A program made the position numbers and the translations under genes. Below, in pieces: positions 25,521-38,720 of a stretch of 64,000 bases of DNA. The DNA lies in the NCBI GenBank assembly GCA_964057225.1, contig CAXKVF010000086.1, positions 186,001 through 250,000 on the forward strand, written 5' to 3'. The notes under the pieces are model-generated. The model did no database searches. It saw only the letters and a program-made list of their open reading frames with translations, and was not told the origin of the DNA. This DNA comes from Auanema rhodensis. Lineage: Eukaryota > Nematoda > Chromadorea > Rhabditida > Rhabditidae. The number at the start of each line of letters is the position of its first letter. Position 1 is the first letter of the stretch.

Positions 25521-28500
25521 TGTTTTTAGACTAATATGGACATGGGGAATCTAATTTTGAAAACCGCATCTCTTTATCTTTCACGTGAAGCGAGTTACAT
25601 ACCAAGTGCACATCACGTATACATTTAATTAGCATAAATTAAAGTTCACGTAAATTTCAAAGTCATGGTTACCATGAACCAATATCAATAAAAATTTGTT
25701 TTTAGACTAATATGGACATGGGGAATCTAATTTTGAAAACCGCATCTCTTTATCTTTCACGTGGAGCGAGTTACATACCAAGTGCACATCACGTGTACAT
25801 TTAATTAGCATAAATTAAAGTTCACGTAAATTTCAAAGTCATGGTTACCATGCACCAATATCAATAAAAATTTATTTTTAGACTAATATGGACATGGGGA
25901 ATCTAATTTTGAAAACCGCATCTCTTTATCTTTCACGTGAAGTGAGTTACATACCAAGTGCACATCACGTGTACATTTAATTAGCATAAATTAAAGTTCA
26001 CGTAAATTTCAAAGTCATGGTTACCATGCACCAATATCAATAAAAATTTGTTTTTAGACTAATATGGACATGGGGAATCTAATTTTGAAAACCGCATCTC
26101 TTTATCTTTCACGTGAAGCGAGTTACATACCAAGTGCACATCACGTATACATTTAATTAGCATAAATTAAAGTTCACGTAAATTTCAAAGTCATGGTTAC
26201 CATGAACCAATATCAATAAAAATTTGTTTTTAGACTAATATGGACATGGGGAATCTAATTTTGAAAACCGCATCTCTTTATCTTTCACGTGAAGCGAGTT
26301 ACATACCAAGTGCACATCACGTGTACATTTAATTAGCATAAATTAAAGTTCACGTAAATTTCAAAGTCATGGTTACCATGCACCAATATCAATAAAAATT
26401 TGTTTTTAGACTAATATGGACATGGGGAATCTAATTTTGAAAACCGCATCTCTTTATCTTTCACGTGAAGCGAGTTACATACCAAGTGCACATCACGTGT
26501 ACATTTAATTAGCATAAATTAAAGTTCACGTAAATTTCAAAGTCATGGTTACCATGCACCAATATCAATAAAAATTTGTTTTTAGACTAATATTGACATG
26601 GGGAATCTAATTTTGAAAACCGCATCTCTTTATCTTTCACATGAAGCGAGTTACATACCAAGTGCACATCACGTGTACATTTAATTAGCATAAATTAAAG
26701 TTCACATAAATTTCAAAGTCATGGTTACCATGAACCAATATCAATAAAAATTTGTTTTTAGACTAATATGGACATGGGGAATCTAATTTTGAAAACCGCA
26801 TCTCTTTATCTTTCACGTGAAGCGAGTTAAATACCAAGTGCACATCACGTATACATTTAATTAGCATAAATTAAAGTTCACGTAAATTTCAAAGTCATGG
26901 TTACCATGAACCAATATCAATAAAAATTTGTTTTTAGACTAATATGGACATGGGGAATCTAATTTTGAAAACCGCATCTCTTTATCTTTCACGTGAAGCG
27001 AGTTACATACCAAGTGCACATCACGTGTACATTTAATTAGCATAAATTAAAGTTCACGTAAATTTCAAAGTCATGGTTACCATGCACCAATATCAATAAA
27101 AATTTGTTTTTAGACTAATATGGACATGGGGAATCTAATTTTGAAAACCGCATCTCTTTATCTTTCACGTGAAGCGAGTTACATACCAAGTGCACATCAC
27201 GTGTACATTTAATTAGCATAAATTAAAGTTCACATAAATTTCAAAGTCATGGTTACCATGCACCAATATCAATAAAAATTTGTTTTTAGACTAATATGGA
27301 CATGGGGAATCTAATTTTGAAAACCGCATCTCTTTATCTTTCACGTGAAGTGAGTTACATACCAAGTGCACATCACGTGTACATTTAATTAGCATAAATT
27401 AAAGTTCACGTAAATTTCAAAGTCATGGTTACCATGCACCAATATCAATAAAAATTTGTTTTTAGACTAATATGGACATGGGGAATCTAATTTTGAAAAC
27501 CGCATCTCTTTATCTTTCACGTGAAGCGAGTTACATACCAAGTGCACATCACGTATACATTTAATTAGCATAAATTAAAGTTCACGTAAATTTCAAAGTC
27601 ATGGTTACCATGAACCAATATCAATAAAAATTTGTTTTTAGACTAATATGGACATGGGGAATCTAATTTTGAAAACCGCATCTCTTTATCTTTCACGTGA
27701 AGCGAGTTACATACCAAGTGCACATCACGTATACATTTAATTAGCATAAATTAAAGTTCACGTAAATTTCAAAGTCATGGTTACCATGAACCAATATCAA
27801 TAAAAATTTGTTTTTAGACTAATATGGACATGGGGAATCTAATTTTGAAAACCGCATCTCTTTATCTTTCACGTGGAGCGAGTTACATACCAAGTGCACA
27901 TCACGTGTACATTTAATTAGCATAAATTAAAGTTCACGTAAATTTCAAAGTCATGGTTACCATGCACCAATATCAATAAAAATGTGTTTTTAGACTAATA
28001 TGGACATGGGGAATCTAATTTTGAAAACCGCATCTCTTTATCTTTCACGTGAAGTGAGTTACATACCAAGTGCACATCACGTGTACATTTAATTAGCATA
28101 AATTAAAGTTCACGTAAATTTCAAAGTCATGGTTACCATGCACCAATATCAATAAAAATTTGTTTTTAGACTAATATGGACATGGGGAATCTAATTTTGA
28201 AAACCGCATCTCTTTATCTTTCACGTGAAGCGAGTTACATACCAAGTGCACATCACGTGTACATTTAATTAGCATAAATTAAAGTTCACGTAAATTTCAA
28301 AGTCATGGTTACCATGAACCAATATCAATAAAAATTTGTTTTTAGACTAATATGGACATGGGGAATCTAATTTTGAAAACCGCATCTCTTTATCTTTCAC
28401 GTGAAGCGAGTTACATACCAAGTGCACATCACGTGTACATTTAATTAGCATAAATTAAAGTTCACGTAAATTTCAAAGTCATGGTTACCATGAACCAATA

Positions 28501-31500
28501 TCAATAAAAATTTGTTTTTAGACTAATATGGACATGGGGAATCTAATTTTGAAAACCGCATCTCTTTATCTTTCACGTGAAGCGAGTTACATACCAAGTG
28601 CACATCACGTATACATTTAATTAGCATAAATTAAAGTTCACGTAAATTTCAAAGTCATGGTTACCATGAACCAATATCAATAAAAATTTGTTTTTAGACT
28701 AATATGGACATGGGGAATCTAATTTTGAAAACCGCATCTCTTTATCTTTCACGTGAAGCGAGTTACATACCAAGTGCACATCACGTGTACATTTAATTAG
28801 CATAAATTAAAGTTCACGTAAATTTCAAAGTCATGGTTACCATGCACCAATATCAATAAAAATTTGTTTTTAGACTAATATGGACATGGGGAATCTAATT
28901 TTGAAAACCGCATCTCTTTATCTTTCACGTGAAGCGAGTTACATACCAAGTGCACATCACGTGTACATTTAATTAGCATAAATTAAAGTTCACGTAAATT
29001 TCAAAGTCATGGTTACCATGCACCAATATCAATAAAAATTTGTTTTTAGACTAATATTGACATGGGGAATCTAATTTTGAAAACCGCATCTCTTTATCTT
29101 TCACATGAAGCGAGTTACATACCAAGTGCACATCACGTGTACATTTAATTAGCATAAATTAAAGTTCACGTAAATTTCAAAGTCATGGTTACCATGAACC
29201 AATATCAATAAAAATTTGTTTTTAGACTAATATGGACATGGGGAATCTAATTTTGAAAACCGCATCTCTTTATCTTTCACGTGAAGCGAGTTACATACCA
29301 AGTGCACATCACGTGTACATTTAATTAGCATTAATTAAAGTTCACGTAAATTTCAAAGTCATGGTTACCATGAACCAATATCAATAAAAATTTGTTTTTA
29401 GACTAATATGGACATGGGGAATCTAATTTCGAAAACCGCATCTCTTTATCTTTCACGTGAAGCGAGTTACATACCAAGTGCACATCACGTGTACATTTAA
29501 TTAGCATAAATTAAAGTTCACGTAAATTTCAAAGTCATGGTTACCATGCACCAATATCAATAAAAATTTGTTTTTAGACTAATATGGACATGGGGAATCT
29601 AATTTTGAAAACCGCATCTCTTTATCTTTCACGTGAAGCGAGTTACATACCAAGTGCACATCACGTGTACATTTAATTAGCATAAATTAAAGTTCACGTA
29701 AATTTCAAAGTCATGGTTACCATGCACCAATATCAATAAAAATTTGTTTTTAGACTAATATGGACATGGGGAATCTAATTTTGAAAACCGCATCTCTTTA
29801 TCTTTCACGTGAAGCGAGTTACATACCAAGTGCACATCACGTGTACATTTAATTAGCATAAATTAAAGTTCACGTAAATTTCAAAGTCATGGTTACCATG
29901 CACCAATATCAATAAAAATTTGTTTTTAGACTAATATGGACATGGGGAATCTAATTTTGAAAACCGCATCTCTTTATCTTTCACGTGAAGCGAGTTACAT
30001 ACCAAGTGCACATCACGTGTACATTTAATTAGCATAAATTAAAGTTCACGTAAATTTCAAAGTCATGGTTACCATGAACCAATATCAATAAAAATTTGTT
30101 TTTAGACTAATATGGACATGGGGAATCTAATTTTGAAAACCGCATCTCTTTATCTTTCACGTGAAGCGAGTTACATACCAAGTGCACATCACGTATACAT
30201 TTAATTAGCATAAATTAAAGTTCACGTAAATTTCAAAGTCATGGTTACCATGAACCAATATCAATAAAAATTTGTTTTTAGACTAATATGGACATGGGGA
30301 ATCTAATTTTGAAAACCGCATCTCTTTATCTTTCACGTGAAGCGAGTTACATACCAAGTGCACATCACGTGTACATTTAATTAGCATAAATTAAAGTTCA
30401 CGTAAATTTCAAAGTCATGGTTACCATGCACCAATATCAATAAAAATTTGTTTTTAGACTAATATGGACATGGGGAATCTAATTTTGAAAACCGCATCTC
30501 TTTATCTTTCACGTGAAGCGAGTTACATACCAAGTGCACATCACGTGTACATTTAATTAGCATAAATTAAAGTTCACGTAAATTTCAAAGTCATGGTTAC
30601 CATGCACCAATATCAATAAAAATTTGTTTTTAGACTAATATTGACATGGGGAATCTAATTTTGAAAACCGCATCTCTTTATCTTTCACATGAAGCGAGTT
30701 ACATACCAAGTGCACATCACGTGTACATTTAATTAGCATAAATTAAAGTTCACGTAAATTTCAAAGTCATGGTTACCATGAACCAATATCAATAAAAATT
30801 TGTTTTTAGACTAATATGGACATGGGGAATCTAATTTTGAAAACCGCATCTCTTTATCTTTCACGTGAAGCGAGTTACATACCAAGTGCACATCACGTGT
30901 ACATTTAATTAGCATTAATTAAAGTTCACGTAAATTTCAAAGTCATGGTTACCATGAACCAATATCAATAAAAATTTGTTTTTAGACTAATATGGACATG
31001 GGGAATCTAATTTCGAAAACCGCATCTCTTTATCTTTCACGTGAAGCGAGTTACATACCAAGTGCACATCACGTGTACATTTAATTAGCATAAATTAAAG
31101 TTCACGTAAATTTCAAAGTCATGGTTACCATGCACCAATATCAATAAAAATTTGTTTTTAGACTAATATGGACATGGGGAATCTAATTTTGAAAACCGCA
31201 TCTCTTTATCTTTCACGTGAAGCGAGTTACATACCAAGTGCACATCACGTGTACATTTAATTAGCATAAATTAAAGTTCACGTAAATTTCAAAGTCATGG
31301 TTACCATGCACCAATATCAATAAAAATTTGTTTTTAGACTAATATGGACATGGGGAATCTAATTTTGAAAACCGCATCTCTTTATCTTTCACGTGAAGCG
31401 AGTTACATACCAAGTGCACATCACGTGTACATTTAATTAGCATAAATTAAAGTTCACGTAAATTTCAAAGTCATGGTTACCATGCACCAATATCAATAAA

Positions 31501-33088
31501 AATTTGTTTTTAGACTAATATGGACATGGGGAATCTAATTTTGAAAACCGCATCTCTTTATCTTTCACGTGAAGCGAGTTACATACCAAGTGCACATCAC
31601 GTGTACATTTAATTAGCATAAATTAAAGTTCACGTAAATTTCAAAGTCATGGTTACCATGAACCAATATCAATAAAAATTTGTTTTTAGACTAATATGGA
31701 CATGGGGAATCTAATTTTGAAAACCGCATCTCTTTATCTTTCATGTGAAGCGAGTTACATACCAAGTGCACATCACGTGTACATTTAATTAGCATAAATT
31801 AAAGTTCACGTAAATTTCAAAGTCATGGTTACCATGCACCAATATCAATAAAAATTTGTATTTAGACTAATATGGACATGGGGAATCTAATTTTGAAAAC
31901 CGCATCTCTTTATCTTTCACGTGAAGCGAGTTACATACCAAGTGCACATCACGTGTACATTTAATTAGCATAAATTAAAGTTCACGTAAATTTCAAAGTC
32001 ATGGTTACCATGCACCAATATCAATAAAAATTTGTTTTTAGACTAATATGGACATGGGGAATCTAATTTTGAAAACCGCATCTCTTTATCTTTCACGTGA
32101 AGCGAGTTACATACCAAGTGCACATCACGTGTACATTTAATTAGCATAAATTAAAGTTCACGTAAATTTCAAAGTCATGGTTACCATGCACCAATATCAA
32201 TAAAAATTTGTTTTTAGACTAATATGGACATGGGGAATCTAATTTTGAAAACCGCATCTCTTTATCTTTCACGTGAAGCGAGTTACATACCAAGTGCACA
32301 TCACGTATACATTTAATTAGCATAAATTAAAGTTCACGTAAATTTCAAAGTCATGGTTACCATGAACCAATATCAATAAAAATTTGTTTTTAGACTAATA
32401 TGGACATGGGGAATCTAATTTTGAAAACCGCATCTCTTTATCTTTCATGTGAAGCGAGTTACATACCAAGTGCACATCACGTGTACATTTAATTAGCATA
32501 AATTAAAGTTCACGTAAATTTCAAAGTCATGGTTACCATGCACCAATATCAATAAAAATTTGTTTTTAGACTAATATGGACATGGGGAATCTAATTTTGA
32601 AAACCGCATCTCTTTATCTTTCACGTGAAGCGAGTTACATACCAAGTGCACATCACGTGTACATTTAATTAGCATAAATTAAAGTTCACGTAAATTTCAA
32701 AGTCATGGTTACCATGAACCAATATCAATAAAAATTTGTTTTTAGACTAATATGGACATGGGGAATCTAATTTTGAAAACCGCATCTCTTTATCTTTCAC
32801 GTGAAGCGAGTTACATACCAAGTGCACATCACGTGTACATTTAATTAGCATAAATTAAAGTTCACGTAAATTTCAAAGTCATGGTTACCATGAACCAATA
32901 TCAATAAAAATTTGTTTTTAGACTAATATGGACATGGGGAATCTAATTTTGAAAACCGCATCTCTTTATCTTTCACGTGAAGCAAGTTACATACCAAGTG
33001 CACATCACGTGTACATTTAATTAGCATAAATTAAAGTTCACGTAAATTTCAAAGTCATGGTTACCATGCACCAATATCAATAAAAATT
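25521..33088. repeat. Array zone B (copies 146-188)
   Basis: Zone B lacks t7c, t55c and the g27a/t176c linkage of zone A. It is marked by g99a (CACGTG to CACGTA), g18t with g65a in the same copy (26577, 29041, 30625), a68g, c71t and g130a. Copies 146-148 (g99a; a68g; c71t) recur as copies 158-160, an offset of 12. The g18t+g65a copy recurs at offsets 14 and 9. The a116t-then-t38c pair seen in zone A (copies 112-113 and 140-141) reappears here at copies 167-168 and 176-177, so the zones share ancestry or exchange sequence. Nothing but satellite is present. Confidence 0.8.
28337..31680. repeat. Nine-copy tandem duplication (1,584 bp), zone B
   Basis: Copies 162-171 match copies 171-180. The series includes g99a (163, 172), g18t+g65a (166, 175), a116t (167, 176) and t38c (168, 177), with matching a/c states at position 157. 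Copy 181 (c64t) and copy 172 (g99a) differ, which bounds the match on the right. Confidence 0.87.
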
Positions 33089-35376
33089 TGTTTTTAGACT
33101 AATATGGACATGGGGAATCTAATTTTGAAAACCGCATCTCTTTATCTTTCACGTGAAGCGAGTTACATACCAAGTGCACATCACGTGTACATTTAATTAG
33201 CATGAATTAAAGTTCACGTAAATTTCAAAGTCATGGTTACCATGAACCAATATCAATAAAAATTTGTTTTTAGACTAATATGGACATGGGGAATCTAATT
33301 TTGAAAACCGCATCTCTTTATCTTTCACGTGAAGAGAGTTACATACCAAGTGCACATCACGTGTACATTTAATTAGCATAAATTAAAGTTCACGTAAATT
33401 TCAAAGTCATGGTTACCATGCACCAATATCAATAAAAATTTGTTTTTAGACTAATATGGACATGGGGAATCTAATTTTGAAAACCGCATCTCTTTATCTT
33501 TCACGTGGAGCGAGTTACATACCAAGTGCACATCACGTGTACATTTAATTAGCATAAATTAAAGTTCACGTAAATTTCAAAGTCATGGTTACCATGCACC
33601 AATATCAATAAAAATTTGTTTTTAGACTAATATGGACATGGGGAATCTAATTTTGAAAACCGCATCTCTTTATCTTTCACGTGAAGCGAGTTACATACCA
33701 AGTGCACATCACGTGTACATTTAATTAGCATGAATTAAAGTTCACGTAAATTTCAAAGTCATGGTTACCATGCACCAATATCAATAAAAATTTGTTTTTA
33801 GACTAATATGGACATGGGGAATCTAATTTTGAAAACCGCATCTCTTTATCTTTCACGTGAAGAGAGTTACATACCAAGTGCACATCACGTGTACATTTAA
33901 TTAGCATAAATTAAAGTTCACGTAAATTTCAAAGTCATGGTTACCATGCACCAATATCAATAAAAATTTGTTTTTAGACTAATATGGACATGGGGAATCT
34001 AATTTTGAAAACCGCATCTCTTTATCTTTCACGTGAAGCGAGTTACATACCAAGTGCACATCACGTGTACATTTAATTAGCATAAATTAAAGTTCACGTA
34101 AATTTCAAAGTCATGGTTACCATGCACCAATATCAATAAAAATTTGTTTTTAGACTAATATGGACATGGGGAATCTAATTTTGAAAACCGCATCTCTTTA
34201 TCTTTCACGTGGAGCGAGTTACATACCAAGTGCACATCACGTGTACATTTAATTAGCATAAATTAAAGTTCACGTAAATTTCAAAGTCATGGTTACCATG
34301 AACCAATATCAATAAAAATTTGTTTTTAGACTAATATGGACATGGGGAATCTAATTTTGAAAACCGCATCTCTTTATCTTTCACGTGAAGCGAGTTACAT
34401 ACCAAGTGCACATCACGTGTACATTTAATTAGCATAAATTAAAGTTCACGTAAATTTCAAAGTCATGGTTACCATGAACCAATATCAATAAAAATTTGTT
34501 TTTAGACTAATATGGACATGGGGAATCTAATTTTGAAAACCGCATCTCTTTATCTTTCACGTGAAGCGAGTTACATACCAAGTGCACATCACGTGTACAT
34601 TTAATTAGCATAAATTAAAGTTCACGTAAATTTCAAAGTCATGGTTACCATGAACCAATATCAATAAAAATTTGTTTTTAGACTAATATGGACATGGGGA
34701 ATCTAATTTTGAAAACCGCATCTCTTTATCTTTCACGTGAAGCGAGTTACATACCAAGTGCACATCACGTGTACATTTAATTAGCATAAATTAAAGTTCA
34801 CGTAAATTTCAAAGTCATGGTTACCATGCACCAATATCAATAAAAATTTGTTTTTAGACTAATATGGACATGGGGAATCTAATTTTGAAAACCGCATCTC
34901 TTTATCTTTCACGTGAAGCGAGTTACATACCAAGTGCACATCACGTGTACATTTAATTAGCATAAATTAAAGTTCACGTAAATTTCAAAGTCATGGTTAC
35001 CATGCACCAATATCAATAAAAATTTGTTTTTAGACTAATATGGACATGGGGAATCTAATTTTGAAAACCGCATCTCTTTATCTTTCACGTGGAGCGAGTT
35101 ACATACCAAGTGCACATCACGTGTACATTTAATTAGCATAAATTAAAGTTCACGTAAATTTCAAAGTCATGGTTACCATGAACCAATATCAATAAAAATT
35201 TGTTTTTAGACTAATATGGACATGGGGAATCTAATTTTGAAAACCGCATCTCTTTATCTTTCACGTGAAGCGAGTTACATACCAAGTGCACATCACGTGT
35301 ACATTTAATTAGCATAAATTAAAGTTCACGTAAATTTCAAAGTCATGGTTACCATGAACCAATATCAATAAAAAGT

Positions 35377-35728
35377 TGTTTTTAGACTAATATGGACATG
35401 TGGAATCTAATTTTGAAAACCGCATCTCTTTATCTTTCACGTGAAGAGAGTTACATACCAAGTGCACATCACGTGTACATTTAATTAGCATAAATTAAAG
35501 TTCACGTAAATTTCAAAGTCATGGTTACCATGCACCAATATCAATAAAAATTTGTTTTTAGACTAATATGGACATGGGGAATCTAATTTTGAAAACCGCA
35601 TCTCTTTATCTTTCACGTGAAGCGAGTTACATACCAAGTGCACATCACGTGAACATTTAATTAGCATAAATTAAAGTTCACGTAAATTTCAAAGTCATGG
35701 TTACCATGCACCAATATCAATAAAAATT
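35377..35728. repeat. Two-copy motif c71a then t100a, instance 1
   Basis: Copy 202 is preceded by t175g and carries c71a. Copy 203 carries t100a, which makes CACGTGA. The pair recurs at 36433-36784 (offset 6) and 38369-38720 (offset 11). Copy 202 also has a private g25t. Confidence 0.8.
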
Positions 35729-36432
35729 TGTTTTTAGACTAATATGGACATGGGGAATCTAATTTTGAAAACCGCATCTCTTTATCTTTCACGTGAAGCG
35801 AGTTACATACCAAGTGCACATCACGTGTACATTTAATTAGCATAAATTAAAGTTCACGTAAATTTCAAAGTCATGGTTACCATGAACCAATATCAATAAA
35901 AATTTGTTTTTAGACTAATATGGACATGGGGAATCTAATTTTGAAAACCGCATCTCTTTATCTTTCACGTGAAGCGAGTTACATACCAAGTGCACATCAC
36001 GTGTACATTTAATTAGCATAAATTAAAGTTCACGTAAATTTCAAAGTCATGGTTACCATGCACCAATATCAATAAAAATTTGTTTTTAGACTAATATGGA
36101 CATGGGGAATCTAATTTTGAAAACCGCATCTCTTTATCTTTCACGTGAAGCGAGTTACATACCAAGTGCACATCACGTGTACATTTAATTAGCATAAATT
36201 AAAGTTCACGTAAATTTCAAAGTCATGGTTACCATGCACCAATATCAATAAAAATTTGTTTTTAGACTAATATGGACATGGGGAATCTAATTTTGAAAAC
36301 CGCATCTCTTTATCTTTCACGTGAAGCGAGTTACATACCAAGTGCACATCACGTGTACATTTAATTAGCATAAATTAAAGTTCACGTAAATTTCAAATTC
36401 ATGGTTACCATGAACCAATATCAATAAAAAGT

Positions 36433-36784
36433 TGTTTTTAGACTAATATGGACATGGGGAATCTAATTTTGAAAACCGCATCTCTTTATCTTTCACGTGA
36501 AGAGAGTTACATACCAAGTGCACATCACGTGTACATTTAATTAGCATAAATTAAAGTTCACGTAAATTTCAAAGTCATGGTTACCATGCACCAATATCAA
36601 TAAAAATTTGTTTTTAGACTAATATGGACATGGGGAATCTAATTTTGAAAACCGCATCTCTTTATCTTTCACGTGAAGCGAGTTACATACCAAGTGCACA
36701 TCACGTGAACATTTAATTAGCATAAATTAAAGTTCACGTAAATTTCAAAGTCATGGTTACCATGCACCAATATCAATACAAATT
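36433..36784. repeat. Two-copy motif c71a then t100a, instance 2
   Basis: Copies 208-209 repeat the t175g / c71a / t100a series. The preceding copy 207 carries g142t, which is shared with copy 218 but not copy 201, so instances 2 and 3 are closer to each other. Confidence 0.8.
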
Positions 36785-38368
36785 TGTTTTTAGACTAATA
36801 TGGACATGGGGAATCTAATTTTGAAAACCGCATCTCTTTATCTTTCACGTGAAGCAAGTTACATACCAAGTGCACATCACGTGTACATTTAATTAGCATA
36901 AATTAAAGTTCACGTAAATTTCAAAGTCATGGTTACCATGCACCAATATCAATAAAAATTTGTTTTTAGACTAATATGGACATGGGGAATCTAATTTTGA
37001 AAACCGCATCTCTTTATCTTTCACGTGAAGCGAGTTACATACCAAGTGCACATCACGTGTACATTTAATTAGCATAAATTAAAGTTCACGTAAATTTCAA
37101 AGTCATGGTTACCATGCACCAATATCAATAAAAATTTGTTTTTAGACTAATATGGACATGGGGAATCTAATTTTGAAAACCGCATCTTTTTATCTTTCAC
37201 GTGAAGCGAGTTACATACCAAGTGCACATCACGTATACATTTAATTAGCATAAATTAAAGTTCACGTAAATTTCAAAGTCATGGTTACCATGAACCAATA
37301 TCAATAAAAATTTGTTTTTAGACTAATATGGACATGGGGAATCTAATTTTGAAAACCGCATCTCTTTATCTTTCACGTGAAGCGAGTTACATACCAAGTG
37401 CACATCACGTGTACATTTAATTAGCATAAATTAAAGTTCACGTAAATTTCAAAGTCATGGTTACCATGCACCAATATCAATAAAAATTTGTTTTTAGACT
37501 AATATGGACATGGGGAATCTAATTTTGAAAACCGCATTTCTTCATCTTTCGCGTGAAGCGAGTTACATACCAAGTGCACATCACGTGTACATTTAATTAG
37601 CATAAATTAAAGTTCACGTAAATTTCAAAGTCATGGTTACCATGCACCAATATCAATAAAAATTTGTTTTTAGACTAATATGGACATGGGGAATCTAATT
37701 TTGAAAACCGCATCTCTTTATCTTTCACGTGAAGCGAGTTACATACCAAGTGCACATCACGTGTACATTTAATTAGCATAAATTAAAGTTCACGTAAATT
37801 TCAAAGTCATGGTTACCATGCACCAATATCAATAAAAATTTGTTTTTAGACTAATATGGACATGGGGAATCTAATTTTGAAAACCGCATCTCTTTATCTT
37901 TCACGTGAAGCGAGTTACATACCAAGTGCACATCACGTGTACATTTAATTAGCATAAATTAAAGTTCACGTAAATTTCAAAGTCATGGTTACCATGAACC
38001 AATATCAATAAAAATTTGTTTTTAGACTAATATGGACATGGGGAATCTAATTTTGAAAACCGCATCTCTTTATCTTTCACGTGAAGAGAGTTACATACCA
38101 AGTGCACATCACGTGTACATTTAATTAGCATAAATTAAAGTTCACGTAAATTTCAAAGTCATGGTTACCATGCACCAATATCAATAAAAATTTGTTTTTA
38201 GACTAATATGGACATGGGGAATCTAATTTTGAAAACCGCATCTCTTTATCTTTCACGTGAAGCGAGTTACATACCAAGTGCACATCACGTGTACATTTAA
38301 TTAGCATAAATTAAAGTTCACGTAAATTTCAAATTCATGGTTACCATGAACCAATATCAATAAAAAGT

Positions 38369-38720
38369 TGTTTTTAGACTAATATGGACATGGGGAATCT
38401 AATTTTGAAAACCGCATCTCTTTATCTTTCACGTGAAGAGAGTTACATACCAAGTGCACATCACGTGTACATTTAATTAGCATAAATTAAAGTTCACGTA
38501 AATTTCAAAGTCATGGTTACCATGCACCAATATCAATAAAAATTTGTTTTTAGACTAATATGGACATGGGGAATCTAATTTTGAAAACCGCATCTCTTTA
38601 TCTTTCACGTGAAGCGAGTTACATACCAAGTGCACATCACGTGAACATTTAATTAGCATAAATTAAAGTTCACGTAAATTTCAAAGTCATGGTTACCATG
38701 CACCAATATCAATAAAAATT
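38369..38720. repeat. Two-copy motif c71a then t100a, instance 3
   Basis: Copies 219-220 repeat the t175g / c71a / t100a series and follow a g142t copy (218), as in instance 2. Confidence 0.8.
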